Source of the DNA: Desulfobacteraceae bacterium
GTDB taxonomy: Bacteria > Desulfobacterota > DSM-4660 > Desulfatiglandales > Desulfatiglandaceae
DNA: 5,815 nucleotides
Direction of reading: 5' to 3'
Assembly: GCA_030597505.1 (NCBI GenBank)
Contig: JAUVRS010000183.1
Location: 1-5,815 of the forward strand
In this document: one piece after another, positions 1-5,778 of the stretch
How the letters are laid out: each line of letters starts with the position of its first letter
Numbering within the stretch: the first letter of the stretch is position 1
Notes under the pieces: model-generated
Told to the model about the DNA's origin: nothing
Database searches by the model: none
Seen by the model: the letters and a program-made list of their open reading frames with translations, nothing else
Translations under genes and position numbers: made by a program

Positions 1-874
1 AGGTAAAAGACCCCTGACCATTACGGGTGTTGTTTTCCCATTCACCTACATATTTTGACCCATCAGGAGAGGTAAAAGTCCCTTTTCCCTGGAATTTCCC
101 ATCCTTAAATTCACCGACATATTTTGATCCGACAGAAAAAGTATAAGTCCCCTCTCCATCAAATTTTCCATCCTTGAATTCGCCAATATATCTGTATCCA
201 GCAGAAGAGCTATAGGTCCCTTGGCCATTTCGCTTATTGTCCTTGTATTGACCGACATACTTTGACCCATCAGGGAATATATATGTCCCTTCTCCATCAA
301 ATTTATCGTTCTTAAATTGACCGGCATACTTTGACCCATCAGGATAGGTAAGGGTCCCTTTTCCATGCCTTTTACCGTCTTTGTATTCCCCGAGATATTT
401 TATCCCATCAGAATAGGGGATCATCCAAACTCCTCTTTTTAAGCCATCCTTCCATTTACCTAGGAATTTTCGACCGTCAGGATAGATAATGGTCCCTTGT
501 CCATCCCTTTTGCCATCTTTCCATTGACCTGTAAATTCCCTACCATCAGAATAGATGTAAGTGCCTTTTCCGTGGTGTTTCCCGTCCCTCCATTCCCCTA
601 CATATTTTGACCCGTCAGAAAAATCATAAGTCCCTTGGCCATGCTCTTTACCAGCTTTGTATTCACCAACGTACTTTGGACCTTCAGGCCGGTTATAGGT
701 TCCGTGGCCATGTCTTTTTCCGTCTCTGAATTCCCCGATATATAATCTCCCATCGAGATAGATATAGGCCCCCTCCCCATCCTGACAATCTCCCTCAATA
801 CAGCCCCCAGAGACGTTTATCGGGAGAAAAGAAACCAACAAAAGAATTGAAATAACTATGATAATTCTTTTCAT
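1..874 (-). CDS. Exported MORN-repeat protein, C-terminal part beyond the window
   Basis: The minus-strand frame starting at 874 stays open to the window edge (291 codons, no stop), so the gene is 3'-truncated by the window. Residues 1-24 look like a signal peptide: a basic start (MKR), a hydrophobic core (about 4-19), then NVSGG before Cys25. Cleavage after Gly23 or Gly24 is plausible; the residues before Cys25 (SGG) are a poor lipobox, so a lipoprotein is possible but not favoured. From Gly33 on the protein is 23-residue MORN repeats with a consensus close to GxGTYxxxDGxKYVGEWKDGKxx: eleven complete and the start of a twelfth. MORN repeats form elongated beta-hairpin arrays that act as binding or scaffold surfaces; no enzymatic domain is visible, though one could lie beyond the edge. 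The start at 874 is chosen because GGAGGG lies six bases upstream; an in-frame ATG ATG pair seven codons earlier has no such site. The periplasm or cell surface is inferred from the signal peptide. The partner is unknown. Confidence 0.93.
   Translation of the reverse strand, partial: MKRIIIVISILLLVSFLPINVSGGCIEGDCQDGEGAYIYLDGRLYIGEFRDGKRHGHGTYNRPEGPKYVGEYKAGKEHGQGTYDFSDGSKYVGEWRDGKHHGKGTYIYSDGREFTGQWKDGKRDGQGTIIYPDGRKFLGKWKDGLKRGVWMIPYSDGIKYLGEYKDGKRHGKGTLTYPDGSKYAGQFKNDKFDGEGTYIFPDGSKYVGQYKDNKRNGQGTYSSSAGYRYIGEFKDGKFDGEGTYTFSVGSKYVGEFKDGKFQGKGTFTSPDGSKYVGEWENNTRNGQGSFT
2..778 (-). repeat. 69-bp tandem repeat array encoding MORN units
   Basis: Eleven complete units of exactly 23 codons (20-778) plus six codons of a twelfth (2-19) follow one another without insertion or deletion. 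The protein pattern is much better conserved than the DNA, which points to an old, selected array. Some units are nearly identical locally: the top-strand word TTTGACCCATCAGG recurs 69 bases apart near 261 and 330 and again near 55. Unit 6 is the most degenerate, beginning GVWMIPYSDG in place of GxGTYxYxDG, and unit 9 has lost the DG turn (SSSAGYRY). Confidence 0.93.
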
Positions 875-880
875 TTTGAT

Positions 881-886
881 CCCTCC
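881..886 (-). promoter_or_regulatory. Ribosome binding site of the MORN gene
   Basis: GGAGGG on the minus strand lies six bases before the ATG at 874. It decides the start in favour of 874 over the in-frame ATG ATG codons at 890-895, which overlap or precede this site. Confidence 0.75.
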
Positions 887-1069
887 ATTCATCATATGAT
901 CGCCTGGTATATTCGATTTAAAATTAAGCATCCGGTTTTCGATAGCCTTGAGGGAAGATAGTCCCAGAGAAATAAAAACCCTGATCTCATCCTGGAGAAA
1001 AGAGTTGTTGGAATCGGTTCATAGGTCTCCCATTATCGGTTAAAGGCAAACACCTGAATCAGCTAAAGA

Positions 1070-1097
1070 AATATATTGAAATCAAGTAAATAGTCAA
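1070..1097 (-). promoter_or_regulatory. Putative sigma-70 promoter for the MORN gene
   Basis: On the minus strand TTGACT (1092-1097) and TATATT (1070-1075) are separated by 16 bases, each matching the sigma-70 consensus at five of six positions. Transcription would begin near 1063 and leave a leader of about 190 bases before the MORN start. The call rests on hexamer match and spacing only. Confidence 0.5.
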
Positions 1098-1387
1098 GGG
1101 GAATCATGGGGTCGGCAGCCAGCTACCGGGGTTTTAACTCCAGTAACCGATCCGGAAACGAACTGGGGCTCAAGCTGAACTCACCTGATGATTCAGCTGG
1201 TGTTTATGGGCCAATCGGGAAGGAATTATTTGCCAAATAAAGGCTACCCTCGACTTATGCGCATTTGGGTTCTCAGCTTCTCAACACGTTTTCTCAATTG
1301 TCGATCCGTAGAAATCTTTGCGCTCATTCTTTGTTGACAAGTAGGTACGAAAGCGGTATTTGCGGACCTGATTGCATCCGCAGACAC

Positions 1388-1496
1388 GGTTATGGGACGG
1401 CTTGAACCTTAAATAAGTCAACATTGAAACAACGTTCACATTTTTAAAACCAACCCGATCAACTGACGGCGGCCAAGATAACTGGTTGTGGGACGG
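1388..1496 (+). repeat. Spaced 13-base direct repeat upstream of the 396-residue gene
   Basis: GGTTATGGGACGG (1388-1400) recurs as GGTTGTGGGACGG (1484-1496), 12 of 13 bases identical and 96 bases apart. The second copy overlaps the -35 region of the putative plus-strand promoter, so the pair could be binding sites for a regulator. That role is inference; chance or a decayed duplication is also possible. Confidence 0.4.
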
Positions 1497-1514
1497 TGGG
1501 TTTCAGTGTATATT
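1486..1514 (+). promoter_or_regulatory. Possible promoter of the 396-residue gene
   Basis: TTGTGG (1486-1491) and TATATT (1509-1514) are 17 bases apart and would start transcription about 50 bases before the ATG at 1574. The -10 is good (five of six), the -35 poor (TTG only). A competing candidate has a perfect TTGACA (1334-1339), but the matching -10 position (TATTTG at 1357-1362) is weak. Confidence 0.3.
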
Positions 1515-1573
1515 CTATTGATGCCACGGATTTCCCTACCCCCCGAACCATAAAACCATAGGGAGCGAGAGAG

Positions 1574-2764
1574 ATGACGGATTTTCAAAGTACCCCCAGG
1601 GCAATTGTTACGCCCCACCCCAAATTTCATACCGAAATTCCAGATGAGATGACACCGGTCGAATTTTTTAACAGCCAGGCCAACCTGGAAAACCTGACCA
1701 TAGAAAACGGGGTCCTCAGGACCCCGGAAGATCTACTGCTTTTTCGGAAACTCATTGGGCACTCCCTTGAGTTTGACACGGCCATTATGTTGGACACATC
1801 CAGCAAAATCCTGGACCCCCTTGGCCGTCCGGTTCGTCACACCCAGGTCCAACTGGCCATAAGAAAAGTCTGGAACAGGATGAGTTCTATTATCTTCGAT
1901 TACATGATGGAAAAATATACCGACCCGGCGGAATATCTCATTCTTTGCGGGGAGGCCAGTCTTGACAACACCTGGTCTCTCAATAAACCCGGGGTGCCCA
2001 GTATTCGAATGGTCCACAACCATTTTATGGTTTTCCCGATCGAGGTGCTAAAACGCGCGGAACCCGCTGATCCGGATAACCTCAATCTGACCGACGGTGG
2101 ATACAACAGCTTGTTTTTAAAGAGTTTGAGCGGTGTGTACCGCCGCTTTCTGGATGCGGCCCTGGATTTTGAGATCCTGGTCCCGGCCAGCGCCGAAGAG
2201 TCAAGGATTGAGGTAACAGGTTACCCACAGGGGCTGCCCAGTTGGAAGGTAAAATACGGGGACAAGGCTCTGAAAGAAAGAAAATTCTGGCAGGAATACC
2301 GGCAAGTACTAAAAGGATTTCTGGATTTTTACCGAGCTTTTTTCGGTGTGGTGTCCCGCCGCGACTACAAGGTGGACAAGGATATTTATTTCCCGAACCT
2401 GGTAGACAACATCCTCCTTTTTAGCAACGACTTTCACGAGGTGGCCAGGATGATTCGGGAAACGATCCTAAGAAATCCGCACTATGCAAACAACGTCAGG
2501 TGGCAGCCGGCCTATAAACAACTCTTGTATCGAAACGATAAAGGGGACCTGATAGTCACTATCGGTCAAAATTCCATCGGCAATGCCATTACCGAGCTTT
2601 TGGGCATCGTGGTCGGCCGCGTGGAGGATAACGACGCGTATCTCAAGTCAGAACCCGCACTCATCAAAAAACTTCTGGAGGTCACGGACAGGTTGGTCAC
2701 GGCAGACCTAGGCAAGCCACTCAACACGGCTCACTGGGCCGACATAGCCGCACGGACGGCTTAA
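1574..2764 (+). CDS. Conserved-looking hypothetical protein, 396 residues, function unknown
   Basis: This is a complete ORF with a protein-like composition and codon use similar to the synthetase gene downstream, so I take it as real, but I do not recognise the family. The ATG at 1574 is preceded by GGGAG at 1561-1565 (eight-base spacer) and purine-rich GAGAGAG. There is no signal peptide and no clear membrane segment, so a cytoplasmic location is likely. Noteworthy stretches are a hydrophilic N-terminus, an alpha-rich middle, a His-containing segment IRMVHNHFMVFP at about 144-155 preceded by a Gly/Pro turn (PGVPS), an aromatic and basic helix around 236-265 (KFWQEYRQVLKGFLDFYRAF) and a hydrophobic helix at about 334-350. 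The HNH-like His pair superficially recalls HIT/GalT-type nucleotidyl-transferases, but the rest of those signatures is not evident, so I assign no activity. It appears monocistronic: the upstream gene is divergent and the downstream one convergent. Confidence 0.85.
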   Translation: MTDFQSTPRAIVTPHPKFHTEIPDEMTPVEFFNSQANLENLTIENGVLRTPEDLLLFRKLIGHSLEFDTAIMLDTSSKILDPLGRPVRHTQVQLAIRKVWNRMSSIIFDYMMEKYTDPAEYLILCGEASLDNTWSLNKPGVPSIRMVHNHFMVFPIEVLKRAEPADPDNLNLTDGGYNSLFLKSLSGVYRRFLDAALDFEILVPASAEESRIEVTGYPQGLPSWKVKYGDKALKERKFWQEYRQVLKGFLDFYRAFFGVVSRRDYKVDKDIYFPNLVDNILLFSNDFHEVARMIRETILRNPHYANNVRWQPAYKQLLYRNDKGDLIVTIGQNSIGNAITELLGIVVGRVEDNDAYLKSEPALIKKLLEVTDRLVTADLGKPLNTAHWADIAARTA

Positions 2765-2782
2765 TTCCTCCATTAGGAGGGA
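2765..2782. terminator. Short hairpin between convergent genes, possible terminator
   Basis: CCTCC (2767-2771) and GGAGG (2776-2780) form a perfect five-pair stem around ATTA, extendable by one T-G and one T-A pair. It sits directly after the stop at 2764, in the 32-base gap before the convergent MBL gene ends at 2797. There is no T-run on either strand, so it is not a classical intrinsic terminator; its position between two converging stops is the main argument. Confidence 0.35.
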
Positions 2783-2796
2783 TGACCGATTTGTCC

Positions 2797-3663
2797 TCAC
2801 CTTCGAAAAAGATGTTTGTCACAATATTTTCGGCTGGAGGAAAAAGCCTTGGCCATGATGGGGCTGACCGCATGCGGCGGCAGGGACAACTCCTCTACCA
2901 CCTTTTCGCATAAAGCCATGTCAGACTGCTCCGGTTCAATGTTTGAACAAACAGTTTCATGAATCTTACGGAGCAGTTGCAGACTTTCTTCCATACGGTC
3001 TTTAATTTCTGTTGGGTTCTGGATGGGAGCTTCCCAGGACGAAAAAACAACCTTGACATTTGGCACCTGCTGCAATTTTCTTATGGATGCAACCGACTCG
3101 CCAATATCTTCATACAGGGGAAGATCTCCCGGAAGCGGCAGGGCATCAGCGGTAACCAGCGCCGCATCTTTTTCAAGATAAAGGGAAATGGACCCTCTGG
3201 AGTGCCCAGGGGTGTGTATGAAGTTTAAGTTGAGCCCATCTTCCAAACGCAGCAGATCGTCATCTTTTAAGACAATATCAGGGGATACAGACCCTTCCAC
3301 CAGCGTGTGAAAACCGGGGATGGGGCGCTCCTCATATTGTTTTTCAATGTCTTCGATCCACCCTCTCTCGTTCTCATGATAGGCAACCTTACACCCGCTT
3401 TTTTCTTTTACGGACACCGCCGCACCCATATGGTCCGGATGGGAATGAGAGATAACAAGTGTTTCAATTTCTTCTTTTTTTCTGTCCATTGCCTCCAGAT
3501 AAGCAAAAATCTGTTGGTCAACGCCCTTTACGCCACAATCGATCAGATGAACTTTTTCTCCAAATACGAGGTACAAATAGACAGAACGCTGTACGATTCT
3601 TTCCGGTGAAAATACAAGTTGAAAATGGGTCTTTAACGCATGAATATGATCCGTTATTTGCAT
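2797..3663 (-). CDS. MBL-fold metallo-hydrolase, 288 residues
   Basis: The protein carries the metallo-beta-lactamase fold signature HSHPDH (residues 73-78: H73, H75, D77, H78), the second metal-binding block HTPGHS (H154 the expected ligand) and an Asp in TADALP (D173) at the bridging position. The N-terminal strands with NYL-like SVYLYLVFGEKVHLIDCG (about 27-44) fit the fold entrance. Where many relatives have a last metal-binding His, this protein has SSWEAP (208-213), so the second metal site may be altered. A C-terminal helical extension (about 215-288) contains Cys239, Cys252 and Cys281. Such single-domain hydrolases act in the cytoplasm on thioesters, lactones, glutathione adducts or phosphodiesters; the substrate cannot be read here. 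The start is ATG at 3663, with AAAGGA (3671-3676) seven bases upstream. It is divergent from the acyl-CoA synthetase and convergent with the 396-residue gene. Proximity to a CoA ligase makes an acyl-thioester substrate conceivable but unproven. Confidence 0.92.
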   Translation of the reverse strand: MQITDHIHALKTHFQLVFSPERIVQRSVYLYLVFGEKVHLIDCGVKGVDQQIFAYLEAMDRKKEEIETLVISHSHPDHMGAAVSVKEKSGCKVAYHENERGWIEDIEKQYEERPIPGFHTLVEGSVSPDIVLKDDDLLRLEDGLNLNFIHTPGHSRGSISLYLEKDAALVTADALPLPGDLPLYEDIGESVASIRKLQQVPNVKVVFSSWEAPIQNPTEIKDRMEESLQLLRKIHETVCSNIEPEQSDMALCEKVVEELSLPPHAVSPIMAKAFSSSRKYCDKHLFRR

Positions 3664-3762
3664 AGCGGTTTCCTTTCTACCAATCGTTTGATGAATTTGA
3701 GTAAATTGCTATGGGTTCTATACAACCGGTTAAATAATTGCAATCCAATTTTTGTTCACTTG

Positions 3763-3945
3763 TGACTACTCACGTAGTCAGGCTGAAGCTGTTTAGGCTG
3801 AAGGAGTCCGAACAGAACGATTGCCGCACTTTGGCGGAGAAACAGCAGATTGTCACATCAAACATGGCTTCAAAGTGCGCAGTATTCCCGCTTTTCCTAA
3901 CAGTCTTCAGCCTTCAGCCTACCCACCTGAGTGATTACGATCACT
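3763..3945. repeat. Fold-back (nested inverted-repeat) intergenic element
   Basis: Several inverted repeats nest around one centre. Arm 3781-3797 (GGCTGAAGCTGTTTAGG) pairs with 3896-3912 (CCTAACAGTCTTCAGCC) through 16 base pairs with two single-base bulges. Inside it CGCACTTTG (3825-3833) pairs perfectly with CAAAGTGCG (3871-3879). An alternative register pairs AGGCTGAAGG (3795-3804) perfectly with CCTTCAGCCT (3911-3920). Each end also has its own hairpin: TGACTAC-TCAC-GTAGTCA (3763-3780) on the left and AGTGAT-TACG-ATCACT (3930-3945) on the right. TCACTT occurs at both borders (3756-3761 and 3941-3946). No coding potential is apparent. It could be a dispersed palindromic repeat or MITE-like element, a structured RNA, or a regulatory region for the divergent genes. 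Confidence 0.7.
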
Positions 3946-4046
3946 TAAATATTTAAGGGGGATCGGGTTGTCTGCCGTTTACAACTTATCCCGGGCTGTT
4001 TGAGGTGTGATTTACCCGTTGTCAAAGTTCAACCGGAGGGCGGCAT

Positions 4047-4069
4047 TCGATAGGGTATCGACGCTTTTT
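4047..4069 (+). terminator. Weak terminator-like hairpin in the synthetase leader
   Basis: TCGATA (4047-4052) and TATCGA (4056-4061) form a six-pair stem around GGG, followed three bases later by five T residues (4065-4069). The stem is short and AT-rich. No plus-strand gene lies upstream for it to end, so it would have to be an attenuator or stop readthrough from the fold-back region; it may also be chance. Confidence 0.25.
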
Positions 4070-4122
4070 GAAAGTGGTTTGACGCAGGACGGATTAAGAT
4101 GATAAGACCCTCATTAGAAAAT

Positions 4123-4129
4123 GGGAGGG
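4123..4129 (+). promoter_or_regulatory. Ribosome binding site deciding the synthetase start
   Basis: GGGAGGG lies just before the ATG at 4133 (four bases from its GGAGG core). The in-frame ATG at 4121 overlaps this motif and has no Shine-Dalgarno sequence of its own, so 4133 is the more likely start although the spacing is short. Confidence 0.6.
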
Positions 4130-4132
4130 CCC

Positions 4133-5695
4133 ATGAACATCGGTACGTTGTTGACAAAATCAGCCCGGACACACCCTGACAAACTGGCCGTAACACACGG
4201 TTCCAGGACCCTGACTTATTCCCAATTCAACTCCCGGGTCAACCAACTGGCAAATGCCCTAAACAGACAGGGCATCGGCCACGGGGATAACGTTGCCCTC
4301 CTTCAATACAACTATCCCGAAATGCTTGAGTCCATGTTTGCCTGTTTCAAGGCCGGCTGCGGCGCAGTGCCCATCAATTTCAGGCTTCACCCAAATGAAT
4401 TCTCCTTTATCATTGACCATTCTGAGGCAAAGGCGGTCATTCTCTCTCCAGAATTCAATAAGTCAATCCAGGAGATACGAGGCCGGATAAAAAAGGTCCG
4501 GCAATTAATTACCCTCTCGGGGGGTCAAGATGAACTCTTAGATTATGAAAGGGTACTATCCGCTGAATCGGATCAATTTTCAGATGTCCCTGTCCAACCG
4601 GATGATCTGGCCTGGCTTTTCTATACGTCCGGAACAACCGGCATGCCAAAGGGTGCCATGCTCACCCACCGTAATCTGGTCGCAGCGACCATGAATTTTT
4701 TCGCTGATATATGCCCCGGTTTTGGCTCTGCCGAGGTAATCCTCCATGCCGCGCCCCTTTCACATGGGAGCGGGTTGTATGCACTTCCCAACATCGGAAA
4801 AGGCGGGTTGAACGTCGTCCTGGAGTCCAAGTCATTCAATCCCGGGCTTGTCTTCGAGGCCATCGAGAAATACAAAGTCACAAATATGTTTGCTGCTCCG
4901 ACCATGGTCAAGCTGATGGTGGACAGCCCCGAGGCGTCTCACTATGATCACAGTTCACTCAAGGCCCTTGTCTATGGCGGTGCGCCAATGCTGGTGGAAG
5001 ATCTGAAGGAGGCCATTAGAAAACTGGGTCCCTGTCTGGTCCAACTGTTTGGACAGGGAGAATCTCCCATGACCATCACCTATCTCCCACACGACGATCA
5101 TGTTTTAAAGGGAAATGCAACGCAAACAAAAAGGCTTGGTTCAGCAGGCATCCAGAGGACCGATGTGGAAGTCGCGGTATTCGACACAAAGGGCCGAGAG
5201 CTTCCGCCAAATAAAACCGGAGAAATCGTTACCCGCTCGGACCTGGTCATGAAGGGCTACTGGCGCAACCCCGAGGCCACGGCAGAGACCATCAAAAACG
5301 GATGGCTCCACACGGGCGACATGGGTTATATGGATGAAAACGGATATCTATTCATCATGGACCGGTCAAAGGACATGATCATAAGCGGAGGTGAGAACAT
5401 CTACCCCCGCGAGATTGAAGAGATTCTGGTAAAACACCCATCAATCAAGGAGGTTGCGGTCATAGGGGTTCCGGACGTCAAATGGGGTGAGGCGATCAAG
5501 GCGGTAGTCGCCCTGGCGCCTGGACGATCTGCCACCGAAGAAGAGCTGATTTCTTTTTGTAAAAAACATATCGCAAGCTACAAAAAACCCAGCACAGTAG
5601 ACTTTGTGGATGAACTCCCCAAAAACAACTATGGAAAGACATTAAAACGGGAACTGCGGGCCAGCTACTGGGGGGAAAAAAATCGTAAAGTGTAG
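4133..5695 (+). CDS. AMP-forming acyl-CoA synthetase (fatty/carboxylic acid-CoA ligase)
   Basis: This enzyme of the ANL adenylate-forming superfamily activates a carboxylic acid with ATP to an acyl-AMP and transfers it to CoA. It is 520 residues long from the ATG at 4133, normal for single-domain FadD-like ligases; an in-frame ATG at 4121 would add MGGP. The large N-domain holds the phosphate-binding loop YTSGTTGMPKG (about 164-174), a substrate-side segment HAAPLSHGSGLY (about 205-216), GGAPM (282-286) and the adenine motif FGQGES (306-311), where many relatives have YGxTE. HTGD (393-396) binds the ribose; the hinge region contains DRSKDMI with Arg411 and Lys414, followed by GGENIYP (419-425). 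The C-domain ends with NNYGK, Lys502 being the expected catalytic lysine for adenylation. All key residues are present, so it should be active; it has no signal peptide and should be cytoplasmic. Chain length or aromatic preference cannot be told. The next gene starts 83 bases downstream, suggesting an operon. Confidence 0.96.
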   Translation: MNIGTLLTKSARTHPDKLAVTHGSRTLTYSQFNSRVNQLANALNRQGIGHGDNVALLQYNYPEMLESMFACFKAGCGAVPINFRLHPNEFSFIIDHSEAKAVILSPEFNKSIQEIRGRIKKVRQLITLSGGQDELLDYERVLSAESDQFSDVPVQPDDLAWLFYTSGTTGMPKGAMLTHRNLVAATMNFFADICPGFGSAEVILHAAPLSHGSGLYALPNIGKGGLNVVLESKSFNPGLVFEAIEKYKVTNMFAAPTMVKLMVDSPEASHYDHSSLKALVYGGAPMLVEDLKEAIRKLGPCLVQLFGQGESPMTITYLPHDDHVLKGNATQTKRLGSAGIQRTDVEVAVFDTKGRELPPNKTGEIVTRSDLVMKGYWRNPEATAETIKNGWLHTGDMGYMDENGYLFIMDRSKDMIISGGENIYPREIEEILVKHPSIKEVAVIGVPDVKWGEAIKAVVALAPGRSATEEELISFCKKHIASYKKPSTVDFVDELPKNNYGKTLKRELRASYWGEKNRKV

Positions 5696-5707
5696 GTGAA
5701 CGCCTAC
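5692..5707 (+). other. Small hairpin overlapping the synthetase stop codon
   Basis: GTAGG (5692-5696) and CCTAC (5703-5707) can form a five-pair stem that includes the TAG stop at 5693-5695. No T-run follows, so it is unlikely to terminate transcription, which agrees with read-through into the gene at 5779. It may have no function. Confidence 0.25.
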
Positions 5708-5765
5708 GAATATTGAAATGCGGCAGAGATAAAAACAGGACATCATGGTCTGTGGTCAGATAAAA

Positions 5766-5773
5766 AAGGAGGT
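5766..5773 (+). promoter_or_regulatory. Strong ribosome binding site of the last gene
   Basis: AAGGAGGT is complementary to the 16S rRNA 3' end over its whole length and stands five bases before the ATG at 5779. It supports a real gene start although only a few codons are visible. Confidence 0.8.
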
Positions 5774-5778
5774 GGAAA

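Larger units (their letters stand above)
875..1573. other. Long divergent spacer without a credible gene
   Basis: Neither strand has an ORF here with a convincing start, ribosome site and protein-like composition. The spacer separates the divergent MORN gene and the 396-residue gene. Besides the promoters and direct repeat listed separately, it holds two adjacent small inverted repeats: CTCCAGT (1138-1144) pairing with ACTGGGG (1162-1168, one G-T pair), and AGCTGAA (1173-1179) with TTCAGCT (1192-1198). A further one is TGCGGA (1361-1366) with TCCGCA (1377-1382). None has a T-tract or matches an RNA family that I recognise. Confidence 0.6.
3664..4120. other. Divergent spacer between MBL hydrolase and acyl-CoA synthetase
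   Basis: This spacer must hold the promoters of both divergent genes, but none is convincing. For the minus strand, TTGCAA and TATAGA near 3719-3745 are only 15 bases apart, next to the palindrome AACCGGTT (3724-3731). For the plus strand, TTGACG (4079-4084) is followed at 18 bases by the weak TAAGAC (4103-4108). Most of the left half is the fold-back element described separately. A 12-base palindrome TTAAATATTTAA lies at 3945-3956. I find no gene in it. Confidence 0.6.

Noticed and set aside
1..778. CRISPR-like regular repetition
   Set aside because: The 69-base repeats are contiguous, without spacers, diverged at DNA level and in frame as MORN codons.
46..798. Minus-strand ORFs of 106 and 66 codons over the MORN region
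   Set aside because: They are in a frame shifted from the true MORN frame, and repeat-like words in them only mirror the 69-base period. The real frame is open from 874 to the window edge.
1425..1438. TGAA-ACAACG-TTCA as a fatty-acid regulator (PsrA-like) operator
   Set aside because: The half-sites are four bases, the match to the known operator is imperfect, and the downstream gene has no evident link to fatty-acid metabolism.
1436..1630. Minus-strand ORF of 64 codons upstream of the 396-residue gene
   Set aside because: It overlaps the start of the real plus-strand gene, has no ribosome site of note and an unprotein-like Arg/Gly-rich composition.
2003..2038. HIT/GalT-like nucleotidyl-transferase assignment from HNHF in the 396-residue protein
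   Set aside because: Only the short His segment is suggestive; the remaining family signatures are not visible, so no function was assigned.
2783..2914. GGAGG followed by ATG and 43 open codons just after the 396-residue gene
   Set aside because: The gap between GGAGG and ATG is a single base, too close for initiation, and the frame lies antisense to the MBL gene. The GGAGG is better explained as part of the intergenic hairpin.
2959..3665. Plus-strand ORFs of 68 to 100 codons inside the MBL region
   Set aside because: They are antisense to a well-supported gene with intact catalytic motifs, and have Phe-rich, low-complexity stretches.
3738..3956. Plus-strand ORF of 72 codons in the divergent spacer
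   Set aside because: It has a TTG start with no ribosome site and coincides with the fold-back element, whose repeated words produce the apparent peptide.
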